DNA of 64,000 nucleotides. It comes from Bacteroidaceae bacterium (lineage in GTDB: Bacteria > Bacteroidota > Bacteroidia > Bacteroidales > Bacteroidaceae). Positions 28,346 to 36,954 of the stretch are shown here, piece by piece (positions within the stretch are counted from its first letter, which is position 1; each line of letters starts with the position of its first letter). The stretch spans positions 1-64,000 of the forward strand of contig JAFWBM010000034.1 in NCBI GenBank assembly GCA_017507105.1, in the 5' to 3' direction. The notes beneath the pieces were generated by a model. That model was not told the DNA's origin. It searched no databases and worked only from the letters and a program-made list of their open reading frames with translations. The position numbers and the translations under genes were made by a program.

Positions 28346-29842
28346 ATGAAAAATATATATCGTAATATTTTCTTCCTGTTTCTTATATTATGTTCAGTAT
28401 CGCTCTATTCAAACGAGAAGAGTTATCCTAAGCGTGAGTTTCGAGGTGCTTGGATTCAGGCTGTAAACGGACAGTTCCTGAATATGGACGAGAATAAGAT
28501 GAAAAATCACCTTGTTTCCATGCTTGATGACTTGAAGAGAGCTAATGTGAATGCCATAATATTTCAGGTACGTGTAGAAGGAGATGCCCTATATGAGTCT
28601 ACGTACGAGCCTTGGAGCCGATACATTACCGGAGTGCAAGGAGTATCGCCCGGTTGGGACCCCCTTGCATTTATGGTTGAGGAGTCACATAAACGTAATA
28701 TGGAACTGCATGCATGGATAAACCCCTATCGTGCGCGTACAAAAGGTACTGTAAAGCTTGCATCTTCTCACCAGAGTATGTTACATCCCGAACGTTTTGT
28801 TTCATATGAGGGTATGCTCTATTTCAATCCTGCGTTAAAAGAGAATCGTGACCATATATGTATGATTGTACGTGATATTGTTTCACGATATGATGTTGAC
28901 GGTTTACATATAGATGATTATTTTTATCCATATCCGGTAAAGGGTAAAGAGTTTGATGATTCTGAGAGTTTTAAGCGTAGCAGGGCTGCTGACAGGGGTG
29001 ATTGGAGAAGAGAGAATGTTAACAAACTTATCTTGCAACTGCACGAGACTGTGCGCCAGACAAAGCCCTGGGTAAAGTTCGGAGTATCTCCTTTCGGTAT
29101 TTATCGTAATATGTCGGATAGAGTACCGTATGGCAGCAATACAAAAGGATTGCAAAGCTATGACGAACTATATGCCGATGTGTTACATTGGATAAATGAG
29201 GGATGGGTCGATTATTGTATCCCTCAGATTTATTGGGAGATAGGGCATAAAGCTGCCGATTATGAGACTCTTGTGCATTGGTGGGCAAAACATGCTTCCA
29301 AGCGTCCGTTGTATATAGGCCAGGATGTAAACCGCACAGTGCGTGCTGCCGACCCTGATGATGCATCACGTCATCAACAGATAGCCAAAATGCAGATTCA
29401 ACGTAGCGAGGAGGCTGTCAAAGGCTCATGTCTGTGGGATGCGGCATCGGCTGCTCGTAATGTTGGTCACTATAGAGATGTGTTGCAAAGATATTATCAT
29501 TCTTATCCGGCTCTTGTGCCCGAGATGCCTTTCATAGATAAGAAAGCACCCAAAAAGGTAAAAGGAGTAAGGATAATTGATACAGATGATGGAAAGGTGC
29601 TGGTATGGCAACCGCGCAAAGATAAAAAGAACGATCCGATGAATAAACCATGGCGCTATGTAGTGTATTGTTTCCCGAAAGGGGAAAAAATAGACCTTGA
29701 TAAAACCGGCAATATAGTGGCTATAACCTCTTCGGTATATTATCCATTGACTTCTGATGAGAAAGGCAAGCGTACATATGTTGTAACTGTTCTAGACCGT
29801 ATGCAGAACGAGTCGAAAGGTGTAAAATGCAAAGCAAAATGA
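28346..29842 (+). CDS. Secreted glycosyl-hydrolase-like protein, GHL10 (DUF187) family
   Basis: A 498-aa exported protein. Residues 1 to about 21 form a signal peptide (two basic residues, then FFLFLILCSVSLYS); the cysteine at 16 has Leu before it, so a lipoprotein site is doubtful. The mature part begins KREFRGAWIQAVN and contains the GHL10 TIM-barrel landmarks: NAIIFQVRVEGDALY, HAWINPYRARTKGT, DVDGLHIDDYFYPYP, KFGVSPFGIYRN and DYCIPQIYWEIGH. The C-terminal part (from about 410) looks like a beta-sandwich module. The family is assumed to cleave glycosidic bonds, but activity is poorly described. It heads a three-gene unit with the GNAT and the esterase. Confidence 0.85.
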   Translation: MKNIYRNIFFLFLILCSVSLYSNEKSYPKREFRGAWIQAVNGQFLNMDENKMKNHLVSMLDDLKRANVNAIIFQVRVEGDALYESTYEPWSRYITGVQGVSPGWDPLAFMVEESHKRNMELHAWINPYRARTKGTVKLASSHQSMLHPERFVSYEGMLYFNPALKENRDHICMIVRDIVSRYDVDGLHIDDYFYPYPVKGKEFDDSESFKRSRAADRGDWRRENVNKLILQLHETVRQTKPWVKFGVSPFGIYRNMSDRVPYGSNTKGLQSYDELYADVLHWINEGWVDYCIPQIYWEIGHKAADYETLVHWWAKHASKRPLYIGQDVNRTVRAADPDDASRHQQIAKMQIQRSEEAVKGSCLWDAASAARNVGHYRDVLQRYYHSYPALVPEMPFIDKKAPKKVKGVRIIDTDDGKVLVWQPRKDKKNDPMNKPWRYVVYCFPKGEKIDLDKTGNIVAITSSVYYPLTSDEKGKRTYVVTVLDRMQNESKGVKCKAK

Positions 29843-29846
29843 TATT

Positions 29847-30281
29847 ATGGAGAATATGATAGATATATATGAGCTTACCTATTGTGATGAGAATATGGTG
29901 GGCGCAATAAGGAAGTTATTGTTGCAGTTATCTACGTCTTGCGTAGAGTTTGATATAAACATGTTGCGATATATTGTGGAGTCCAAGAACAGTACCCTCT
30001 ATATAGCTGAATATGAAGGTAAGGTATGCGGAATGTTGACATTGGCTCATTATAAAGCTCCGACAGGTACAAAGCTATGGATAGAGGATGTTGTTGTGGA
30101 TGAGGCCGTGCGCGGAAAATCTATAGGTCGCAGACTGGTATTGAATGCTATAGAACGTGCCAAGGAGATTGGCGGTACACTAATGTTGACCTCAAGACCT
30201 TCACGTGTGGCAGCTAACGCTCTTTATCGTTCTATTGGTTTCGAACAGAGAGAGACAAACGTTTATAAAATAAAGTTATGA
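29847..30281 (+). CDS. GNAT-family N-acetyltransferase
   Basis: A 144-aa GCN5-related acyltransferase. The fold is clear from the central strand YIAEYEGKVCGMLTLAHY, the acetyl-CoA pyrophosphate loop VRGKSIGRRLVLNAIE (motif A, about residues 95-110) and the final ALYRSIGFEQRETNVYKI. The substrate cannot be told from sequence. The ATG at 29847 is four bases after the GHL10 stop, with a second in-frame ATG at 29856. Its stop overlaps the next start (ATGA). The close packing suggests cotranscription rather than a shared function. Confidence 0.85.
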   Translation: MENMIDIYELTYCDENMVGAIRKLLLQLSTSCVEFDINMLRYIVESKNSTLYIAEYEGKVCGMLTLAHYKAPTGTKLWIEDVVVDEAVRGKSIGRRLVLNAIERAKEIGGTLMLTSRPSRVAANALYRSIGFEQRETNVYKIKL

Positions 30282-31636
30282 AGATGATAAGAATATTATT
30301 TGATAAGATAGTCCGGTTTTATCTGCTTGTGGCTCTTGTGCTTGTTGCATGCAGCAATGATAATGGTACTGAGTTAACAGATGATAATACCCCTCAAGTT
30401 GATGATGTATTTTATAATATAGAGTCGGATGAAGTGATTACAGCAATGCAAGTTGCAGAATCACTATTTGCCGATGGTGGAATTGCGTCGGGCGAGAATA
30501 TGGAGACGTTGCGTAATATGGTGTATAATAATATTAAACAGCGTACCGAGGCTTTACAGAATAATCTGGGTGTTGACTCCCTGCAACTAGCCTATCGTAA
30601 GGTCACGTATACATATAACAGTACAGATTTTCTTGGTTCATCGGTGGTACTCTCTGCTGTTGTCTATTGGAACGGTTATCTGTCTGATGGTTGGCATGAT
30701 ATTGCCCCAGAGAATATTTCTCTTTTGGAGCACTATACAATAACATCGGATGCAGAGTCTCCTTCCGGTAGTCTTTCTATTGAGGCTGCTTTTCTTGGTA
30801 ATTCTTTGGTGGTGTTACCCGATTATCAAGGTTATGGACATTCAAAAGAGATGTTACATCCCTATCTGAATCACGATGTGCATGTCGTGAACTCAATGGA
30901 TGCATTGAAGGCGGCGTATGCTCTTCATAAGAATGAAAGTGATGGGATGAAAGACAATGAGTGGCAACTTGTTGTTATTGGAGCATCGCAGGGTGCTGCC
31001 AATGCTCTTGCTGTACATAAATATTTCGATACCCATCCGCAGGTAGCCAAAGAATGGCATTTTGCATATTCCAATTGTGCGGCAGGTCCTTATGACCCGG
31101 CTTTGACTTTTAGGACATACTTACAATGGGGCGAGTTGAGCTATCCTGTGGTAATTCCTCTTGTCCTTAAATCTATGTTAGCTTCATATCCTAAAGAACT
31201 CATTGCATGGGACGAGGAAAATTTTTATTCTGAAAAGTTCTTGGATATCAAACCGCAGATAGATACTATGCTTGCAAGTAAAGAGTATACAGCAGATGAG
31301 ATAAATAGTGTTATTTTTGAGAATTTTTCCGTTACCGATGGTAAGGTAAAGATAAGCGATATGATGTCGGCCGACGTGATGAATCCCGATTCGGAGATGA
31401 TGAGAGCTCTTCTCGCTTGTTTGGAAAAGAATAACCTCACAAAAAACTGGACACCTCTCCATCCTATAAAGTTATATCATAGCAAGGGTGATGATGTCGT
31501 ACCGTATGAGAATTCCGAAGCGCTATATTCTGCTTTTGGTGGTAATATGGTTACTCTCTTCAAGAGTTCTGATACCGATGGACACTCTTTGTCTTGCGCT
31601 AAATGGATGTTGACTCTATTTATGAGCGGAATATAA
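30278..31636 (+). CDS. Lipoprotein alpha/beta-hydrolase (secretory lipase-like)
   Basis: A 452-aa predicted surface or periplasmic lipoprotein. The N-terminus has basic residues, a hydrophobic core (FYLLVALVLVAC) and a lipobox with C25, followed by an acidic Asp/Thr-rich linker (SNDNGTELTDDNTPQVDD). The hydrolase domain shows the nucleophile elbow GASQGAA (S237), the aspartate of GDDVVPYENS (D405 or D406), and the histidine of DGHSLSC (H436): a complete Ser-Asp-His triad. LPDYQGYGHSKEM is the oxyanion-hole region typical of the secreted-lipase and acyl-esterase group. The substrate is unknown. It is the last gene of the GHL10-GNAT unit and convergent with the sigma-like gene. Confidence 0.8.
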   Translation: MKMIRILFDKIVRFYLLVALVLVACSNDNGTELTDDNTPQVDDVFYNIESDEVITAMQVAESLFADGGIASGENMETLRNMVYNNIKQRTEALQNNLGVDSLQLAYRKVTYTYNSTDFLGSSVVLSAVVYWNGYLSDGWHDIAPENISLLEHYTITSDAESPSGSLSIEAAFLGNSLVVLPDYQGYGHSKEMLHPYLNHDVHVVNSMDALKAAYALHKNESDGMKDNEWQLVVIGASQGAANALAVHKYFDTHPQVAKEWHFAYSNCAAGPYDPALTFRTYLQWGELSYPVVIPLVLKSMLASYPKELIAWDEENFYSEKFLDIKPQIDTMLASKEYTADEINSVIFENFSVTDGKVKISDMMSADVMNPDSEMMRALLACLEKNNLTKNWTPLHPIKLYHSKGDDVVPYENSEALYSAFGGNMVTLFKSSDTDGHSLSCAKWMLTLFMSGI

Positions 31637-31675
31637 GAGGTGGTTTAGCTCCTTGCTGAAAATGATTTAATACTA

Positions 31676-32317
31676 TTAGGAATTTAATACAATTATTTCT
31701 TTTAGTTTTATAGAGAGTGTCAGTAGTGCACGGCGTTTCAGCATTGCGATTGTGTTCTGTACCCTCACCGGAGGGAGTGATTTCCACTCTCTGTTTTGTG
31801 TTTTTACATAGGGCCAAATCTCATCGGCTGCTTCAATGGTACTCTTTTTGTCAATTACCAAGCAGCGTAGTATGATGCGGTCTCGTTTATTGAGTTGATT
31901 AAAGGCTTGCCATACAAATGAATTTTTATCCTCTTCAACAGTGGTGATGGCGTCTAATTCTTTAATAATGTCGGGACTATCTATATGATATGTTTTATGT
32001 CGTTCTTTCGCTTTCTTCAGAGCCATAAAATGGTTAACGGCACAACGTGCCAGATAACTATATAGAGATGCCCCATTCTTTTGTTTGAATAGCCTGATGA
32101 CGTGCCAATCATTATCAGATAGGAACTCATACAGAGTCCCTATCAATGATTCCGGTCTTTGATTATCCAGCAGTGTGAAAGCAATATAATTGATAAAGGC
32201 TGCACATTTTATGTTGAAGAAATAATCAATGGCCTTTTCGTCGGGTGGAATAGATGTTAACCTATCAATCCATTCATTATCGCTGAGTGTAGCAAACCTC
32301 TCTACTCTCTTTAACAT
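31676..32317 (-). CDS. Sigma-70-like RNA polymerase sigma factor, Bacteroidales type
   Basis: A 213-aa protein with a two-domain layout like ECF sigma factors. The region-2-like part is about residues 60-105 (LYEFLSDNDWHVIRLF, then SLYSYLARCAVNHFMALKK). The region-4-like helix-turn-helix is about 135-200 (WQAFNQLNKRDRIILRCLVI, EAADEIW, then PPVRVQNTIAMLKRRALLTL). The insertion between the two region-4 helices (WPYVKTQNREWKSLPP) is characteristic of a divergent Bacteroidales sigma group. Its ATG lies four bases after the stop of the lipoprotein gene, so they are one operon. No anti-sigma gene is recognisable beside it. Promoter targets are unknown. Confidence 0.72.
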   Translation of the reverse strand: MLKRVERFATLSDNEWIDRLTSIPPDEKAIDYFFNIKCAAFINYIAFTLLDNQRPESLIGTLYEFLSDNDWHVIRLFKQKNGASLYSYLARCAVNHFMALKKAKERHKTYHIDSPDIIKELDAITTVEEDKNSFVWQAFNQLNKRDRIILRCLVIDKKSTIEAADEIWPYVKTQNREWKSLPPVRVQNTIAMLKRRALLTLSIKLKEIIVLNS

Positions 32318-32321
32318 TATA

Positions 32322-33251
32322 TTAATTGTTAAAGTTAAAGATGTATTCGCTGTATCCGGGAGATTCTGCTGAGTATATCAAGGAGTTTGCACCGGACATT
32401 ATGTGGTAACTGCGCTGTACCGACTGTATGTCATATCTTTTGCCATTTATACTCTCATATCCGTTGTATTCCTCAAATTCGAGTAGATATGGAGTACTCT
32501 TTCCAAGGTATCCCATTGCATCGTATATCTGAGGCTTGTTGCCATATACAAATGCTAACGGGTTAAACTCATAGTAAGATGCAAGTGTTCGGTTGTCGTA
32601 ACGATATTCGTATGTATCATGGGTCAAGTCGCTGTTGTTCTTGCTCTGGTTGTGAATTGTAACAACAGCTAACATATTGTTATTCCACTTATAGGTGTAT
32701 GTGGTTTCGTTGTTGCTGTCAGTATATGTGGAACTTGTACATAGGTCGTTTGAGTAGTTGAAAGTCTGTCTGCTTGATAGGGTCGTTACTGTCTCTCCAT
32801 TTGTTGTACGCCATCCTTTTGTATCTATTGATTCTATGTGGTTGTTGTTGAATCTTGCATCCTCTGTAATGGTATCGGTATATACAAGTATGTCTGCAAG
32901 TCTTTTACTTGTGTAACTTGAATATGATTTTGTTTCGATACAACGGTTCCCTTTATAGTCGGTGTAATAGCGGAGGTTTCCTACTTTAGTCTCTTCAATG
33001 TCTATGTTTGTACCACTTACGCTATGGGTGTATGTGTATCTCTTTATTGTATTATCGCTGTTGTACTCAAATACCCAGTTCTTTTCTGTTATGGCTCCGT
33101 TATCGTTAACACTGCGGAATGATAGTCGTGCAGGGTAGAACGGCTGTTTGGTTTGCTCTTTGAATGGGTCATAAACGCTGCTATCGCTGCTGCATGATAC
33201 TGATACTAAAACTACTATTATAGTAATAAATATTGATGTCAGGTTTTTCAT
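32322..33251 (-). CDS. DUF4595-like lipoprotein
   Basis: A 309-aa lipoprotein: signal peptide with hydrophobic core SIFITIIVVLVSVSC and lipidated C20, then SSDSSVYDPF. The mature part is rich in Tyr, Thr, Asn and short beta repeats of the type RYTYTHSVSG, TYTYKWNNNML and YEYRYDNRTLASYYEFNP, as in DUF4595 proteins, which fold as a twisted beta-sheet resembling half a barrel. It is probably exposed at the outer membrane. It is directly followed by the sigma-like gene. Family assignment is by pattern and is moderately sure; function is unknown. Confidence 0.65.
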   Translation of the reverse strand: MKNLTSIFITIIVVLVSVSCSSDSSVYDPFKEQTKQPFYPARLSFRSVNDNGAITEKNWVFEYNSDNTIKRYTYTHSVSGTNIDIEETKVGNLRYYTDYKGNRCIETKSYSSYTSKRLADILVYTDTITEDARFNNNHIESIDTKGWRTTNGETVTTLSSRQTFNYSNDLCTSSTYTDSNNETTYTYKWNNNMLAVVTIHNQSKNNSDLTHDTYEYRYDNRTLASYYEFNPLAFVYGNKPQIYDAMGYLGKSTPYLLEFEEYNGYESINGKRYDIQSVQRSYHIMSGANSLIYSAESPGYSEYIFNFNN

Positions 33252-33282
33252 ATTATTGGAATTATTAAATGTGAATGTTTTG

Positions 33283-33290
33283 CGAATTTA
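33283..33290 (-). promoter_or_regulatory. Predicted -7-like element of the lipoprotein-sigma unit
   Basis: Minus-strand TAAATTCG (TAnnTTCG variant) followed by CAAAAC lies 31 bases before the lipoprotein ATG, within the 85-base gap after the upstream unknown gene. It suggests that the lipoprotein-sigma pair has its own start. Confidence 0.35.
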
Positions 33291-33336
33291 TAATAAAAAA
33301 TCAATTCTGTTTTATCATTTAACTGTTTTTATAATT

Positions 33337-33720
33337 CTACTGATTAGTGTAAAAGTCTAATGCCTCTATTATGTCTTGTTTCTTGAGTGTTCTCTCTTCT
33401 ATTGTACAATTTGCATTATATAGTTCTATATTAATAAGCCTCTCTTCGGGTATGGATGAGAGTATCGAGCTATATATCTTGCAGTCGAAAATAGGTAATT
33501 CCACCTCTTGGCGTATGTTGGTGTTGAATGTACGCATCTTCATAACAGGAAAACCGCATCTGAAGTGTGATATATATAGCGAGCAAATTGTTGAGACTGC
33601 ATATATGGCTTCATGATGTTGTTCGGGGAACTGTTCCTTCAGGGCAATATAAAATATATCAATGATGTTAGCTCTCTTATTCTCTCCTATAACTTTATTC
33701 AATATTATATCTGTCCGCAT
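33337..33720 (-). CDS. Unrecognised 127-aa protein
   Basis: I do not recognise this protein. From the ATG at 33720 it reads MRTDIILNKVIGENKRANII and ends EALDFYTNQ; a TTG at 33729 would add three residues. It has no signal peptide or transmembrane segment and looks like a cytosolic alpha/beta protein with an acidic balance. A central stretch (AIYAVSTICSLYISHFRCGF) is moderately hydrophobic. It has an upstream TAnnTTTG element. It lies 85 bases before the lipoprotein gene on the same strand and may belong to the same unit. The coding nature is likely from the clean, protein-like composition in an otherwise A+T-rich area. Confidence 0.55.
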   Translation of the reverse strand: MRTDIILNKVIGENKRANIIDIFYIALKEQFPEQHHEAIYAVSTICSLYISHFRCGFPVMKMRTFNTNIRQEVELPIFDCKIYSSILSSIPEERLINIELYNANCTIEERTLKKQDIIEALDFYTNQ

Positions 33721-33754
33721 TTTATACAATTTCTATTATATAAATTTTTGTTTG

Positions 33755-33762
33755 CAAAGATA
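33755..33762 (-). promoter_or_regulatory. Predicted -7 element of the 127-aa gene
   Basis: Minus-strand TATCTTTG (complement of CAAAGATA) matches TAnnTTTG, is followed by CAAAC, and lies 34 bases before the ATG at 33720. A TTTC-type -33 is weak. Confidence 0.5.
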
Positions 33763-33890
33763 CTCTTTTAATTCATGAAAGTAAACATAGATATGATAAA
33801 CTGTTGCGATTTATTTTGTAATGCTTGTTTTGTTCATATTAGCCATAGTCGGATATAAAAAACTTTTAAATAAAATTGTTTTAATTAACC

Positions 33891-33922
33891 TTTAACATCC
33901 TCTATACATTAAACTAATTTTG
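33891..33922 (+). promoter_or_regulatory. Predicted promoter of the outer-membrane barrel gene
   Basis: TTTA (33891-33894, one mismatch to TTTG) and TAATTTTG (33915-33922, exact TAnnTTTG) are 20 bases apart, the spacing of Bacteroidota housekeeping promoters. The ATG lies 51 bases downstream. Confidence 0.55.
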
Positions 33923-33973
33923 TAATTTTAAGTCAAAAGATATAGTAACTTTAGATATTTGGAGAATATAGAT

Positions 33974-36874
33974 ATGAAAAGATATACAATTGCTCTTGTC
34001 TCAATGCTGTTGTGCCTTTGTGCTGTTGCTCAGAATACAAAAGATGGTTATGTTGTGGGGCGAGTATATAGTAGTAGTGAGAATCAACCTATGCAGAATG
34101 CTACATTGCAGCTGTACAGTTTGCCAGATACTGTATATGTAGCTGGTACAGCAAGTGACAAGGATGGAGAATTTAGGTTGAAAGCAACTAAAGGTAATTA
34201 TCTGTTGCGTATATCTTATGTAGGTTTTATGTCACAAGATAGGAGTATATCTTTGCAGAGTGGAGCAACAGTTGATCTCGGACGTTTGAATCTTAGTGAT
34301 GATGCCATTGCGCTTAGGGGTGCAGTGGTTACATCCGAGGCTACTCCTATCACGATGGTCGAAGATACAACTGTATATAATACGTCGGCTTTTCGTGTCC
34401 CTCCCGGCTCTATGCTCGAGGAACTTATAAAGAAGTATCCAGGTGCCCAGATTGCCGAGGATGGTACAATTACAATAAACGGTAAGACTGTGAATCGTAT
34501 TCTTATGAAAGGCAAAGATTTTTATGGTACCGATAAGGATCTGGCTCTTAAGAATGTTCCTGCCGATCTTGTCGATAAGGTAAAGTTCTACGACAAACAG
34601 AGTGATTATTCGCGCATAACAGGGATTGATGATGGTGAGGAGGAAACGGTACTTGATCTGCAGATGAAAAAAGGTGCCGACCAGGGTTTCTTTGGAAATA
34701 TAGATGCAGCATATGGAACCCGTGAACGTTATTCTTTTAAAAATATGTCAAATCTTTTCTCTTCGGAATCGCAGTTGTCTCTCTTATTGTCGGCAAATAA
34801 TATAAACAATAGAGGGTTCTCGGGTCGTGGTGGTGGAGGGCTTACATCGCATAAAGATGCGGCTTTTAACTTTGCAATGGAAAAGGGGAATGTTGAGCTA
34901 GGTGGAAATGTGCGTTATCGCCACAGCGATTCAGATAATTTATCATTTACTTCCGCAGAGTATTTCATGACTCAAGGTCGTAGTAATCAATTCTCGAATA
35001 GCAGGAACAAGGGATTAGGACGCTCGTCGAGGGTGAATGCAGACTTCCGTCTTGAGTGGAAACCCGATACCCTTACAAATATAATTTTCCGGCCTTCGTT
35101 CTCTTTCAGTGAGTCGGATAATTGGTCGAGGGCTCTTTCTGCAACATTTGACAGTGATCCATTTGCTTTGCTCGACTATCCGAGTGACAGTTTCGGATAT
35201 GTATATGGGGAGTTGGAGGAGATAGCTGTTAACAGCAGCAATAACGAGAGCCTCTCCTATGCGCAGAACAAGAACTTTAATGCCTCTCTTCAGGTTAATC
35301 GTCGTTTGGGTAAGCCGGGACGTAATATAACTTTAAGAGGAGATTTTAAGTATGGAGAGAGTTGGAATAGGAGTGCCTCGAACAGTAGCGCGCGTTACTA
35401 TGCAGATGAGTTAGATGACAGAGGATATAACTATAAACGTTATTCTACAACACCTGGAGAGAGTTGGAGCTATAACACACGAGTCAGCTACACAGAGCCT
35501 TTGACCTCTAAACTTTTCTTGCAGGTAAGCTATCGTTTTGATCATAGTTATAATAGCAGTGACCGAAGTACATATCGTTTCGACTCTGTATCTAATGATA
35601 TGTATAGGCTGTTGGCTGGATATAATTACGATTTCCCGTCATTGCCGCAGGATTACGAGTTATACATAGATGATGATTTGAGCAAACATTCGGTGTATCG
35701 TAATATAAAACATGATGTGCAATTGATGTTACGCTATGTGACCCAAAAGGTAAACCTAAGCGCCGGTGTTACATGGATGCCACAGTCTTCACGTATGTCT
35801 TATCGATATCATGGTATAGATACTGTTTTAAAACGTTCTGTATATAATATAGCTCCTAATCTGCGTCTTCGTTACAAGTGGAACAAGACAACAACTCTTA
35901 ATGTAATGTATAGGGGAACTACCTCTATGCCATCCATGACAAATCTTCTTGATATAACGGATGACAGCAATCCTTTGGATATAACAAAGGGTAATCCGGG
36001 CTTGAAACCATCTTTTAACAATAGATTGATGGCATTCTTTAATACAAGTAATCCGGAAACACAGACTGCCATTACAGCCAATTTGATGTTCAATACCATA
36101 TTCAACAGCATAACAAATAAGGTTACTTATATAGAGGAGACCGGTGCGCGAATCACACAACCTGTTAATATCAACGGCAATTGGGGTACGTCCGGAGGTT
36201 TTAACTACAACTCGGCTCTGCCGCAAAACAAGAGGTTTACATATAGCACATCTACTAACCTCTCGTTTCAGCATCAGGAATCATACATAAGTTTACAAAG
36301 GAACAGCAACAGTGAACGTAACAGTATAGAGACAATAAATGCAGGCGAGAGATTGAAATTTGGATATCGGAATGATATTGTAGATGTGACAATTGACGGA
36401 GCTCTGAACTACTCACATTCCGAGAGTAAACTACAGCCGGATACCAGGTTGGATACTTGGAACTTTTCATATGGTCCGAGTGGTAATGTGAGGTTACCAT
36501 GGCATAACCTTACTTTGTCGACAAACTTATCGATGAGTAGTCGCAGAGGATTCGATGATCCACAATTTAATACAAATGAGTTACTGTGGAATGCACAGTT
36601 GTCGGCAAGTTTTCTTAAAGGTAATTCTTTGACCGTAAGTCTGCAATTATATGATATATTGCATGAACAAAGCAACATTAGCCGTAGTATAAGTGCAATA
36701 ATGCGTAGCGATTCGCAAAGCAATGCTATATACCAATATGGACTTATACATGTCATATATAAGATTAATTCAATGGGGGGCAGTGAAATGCGCAAAAAGG
36801 GCATGCAAGGTCCAAAAGGCAGACCGTCGGGTGGCTTCGGTGGTGGTACAAGAGGTATGTATAGAATGTATTGA
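33974..36874 (+). CDS. Outer-membrane beta-barrel protein with carboxypeptidase-regulatory-like domain (TonB-receptor-like)
   Basis: A 966-aa exported protein. The ATG at 33974 gives a clean signal peptide (MKRYTIALVSMLLCLCAVAQ) and is preferred to a TTG five codons upstream. Residues about 25-110 are a carboxypeptidase-regulatory-like fold (VVGRVYSSSENQPMQNATLQ, then AGTASDKDGEFRLK). A plug-like region follows (EELIKKYPGAQIAEDGTITI), then a long aromatic, Ser/Asn-rich barrel of the PF14905 type ending in a terminal aromatic residue. The last 35 residues are unusual: basic and Gly/Met-rich (GGSEMRKKGMQGPKGRPSGG, then GMYRMY). No SusD partner is adjacent, so this is not a standard Sus pair; ligand unknown. 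Confidence 0.8.
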   Translation: MKRYTIALVSMLLCLCAVAQNTKDGYVVGRVYSSSENQPMQNATLQLYSLPDTVYVAGTASDKDGEFRLKATKGNYLLRISYVGFMSQDRSISLQSGATVDLGRLNLSDDAIALRGAVVTSEATPITMVEDTTVYNTSAFRVPPGSMLEELIKKYPGAQIAEDGTITINGKTVNRILMKGKDFYGTDKDLALKNVPADLVDKVKFYDKQSDYSRITGIDDGEEETVLDLQMKKGADQGFFGNIDAAYGTRERYSFKNMSNLFSSESQLSLLLSANNINNRGFSGRGGGGLTSHKDAAFNFAMEKGNVELGGNVRYRHSDSDNLSFTSAEYFMTQGRSNQFSNSRNKGLGRSSRVNADFRLEWKPDTLTNIIFRPSFSFSESDNWSRALSATFDSDPFALLDYPSDSFGYVYGELEEIAVNSSNNESLSYAQNKNFNASLQVNRRLGKPGRNITLRGDFKYGESWNRSASNSSARYYADELDDRGYNYKRYSTTPGESWSYNTRVSYTEPLTSKLFLQVSYRFDHSYNSSDRSTYRFDSVSNDMYRLLAGYNYDFPSLPQDYELYIDDDLSKHSVYRNIKHDVQLMLRYVTQKVNLSAGVTWMPQSSRMSYRYHGIDTVLKRSVYNIAPNLRLRYKWNKTTTLNVMYRGTTSMPSMTNLLDITDDSNPLDITKGNPGLKPSFNNRLMAFFNTSNPETQTAITANLMFNTIFNSITNKVTYIEETGARITQPVNINGNWGTSGGFNYNSALPQNKRFTYSTSTNLSFQHQESYISLQRNSNSERNSIETINAGERLKFGYRNDIVDVTIDGALNYSHSESKLQPDTRLDTWNFSYGPSGNVRLPWHNLTLSTNLSMSSRRGFDDPQFNTNELLWNAQLSASFLKGNSLTVSLQLYDILHEQSNISRSISAIMRSDSQSNAIYQYGLIHVIYKINSMGGSEMRKKGMQGPKGRPSGGFGGGTRGMYRMY

Positions 36875-36882
36875 TATTTGTT

Positions 36883-36916
36883 AAAGGGGAAAGCGAATGT
36901 TGCTTTTCCCTTTTTT
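36883..36916 (+). terminator. Intrinsic terminator of the barrel gene
   Basis: Arms 36883-36894 and 36902-36913 pair over 12 bp with one G-T wobble and a seven-base loop; the right arm runs into a T-rich stretch (36911-36916). It lies eight bases after the stop codon and before the chosen cls start, supporting that start. Confidence 0.85.
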
Positions 36917-36922
36917 ATTGGT

Positions 36923-36930
36923 TATATTCG
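36923..36930 (+). promoter_or_regulatory. Predicted -7-like element of cls
   Basis: TATATTCG (TAnnTTCG variant) followed by CAGG lies just after the preceding terminator and 24 bases before the cls ATG. Confidence 0.4.
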
Positions 36931-36954
36931 CAGGTGTTTTGTTTGTGCTGGCAT

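Noticed and set aside
33721-33973. Looked for mobile-element ends, tandem repeats or CRISPR repeats in the largest A/T-rich intergenic area
   Set aside because: Only divergent promoter elements were found; no direct or terminal inverted repeats, transposase remnants or spaced repeats were seen here or elsewhere in the window.
36871-36954. 28-codon N-terminal extension of the cardiolipin synthase starting with TTG
   Set aside because: It would read through the intrinsic terminator of the preceding gene; the ATG at 36955 begins a normal membrane segment.
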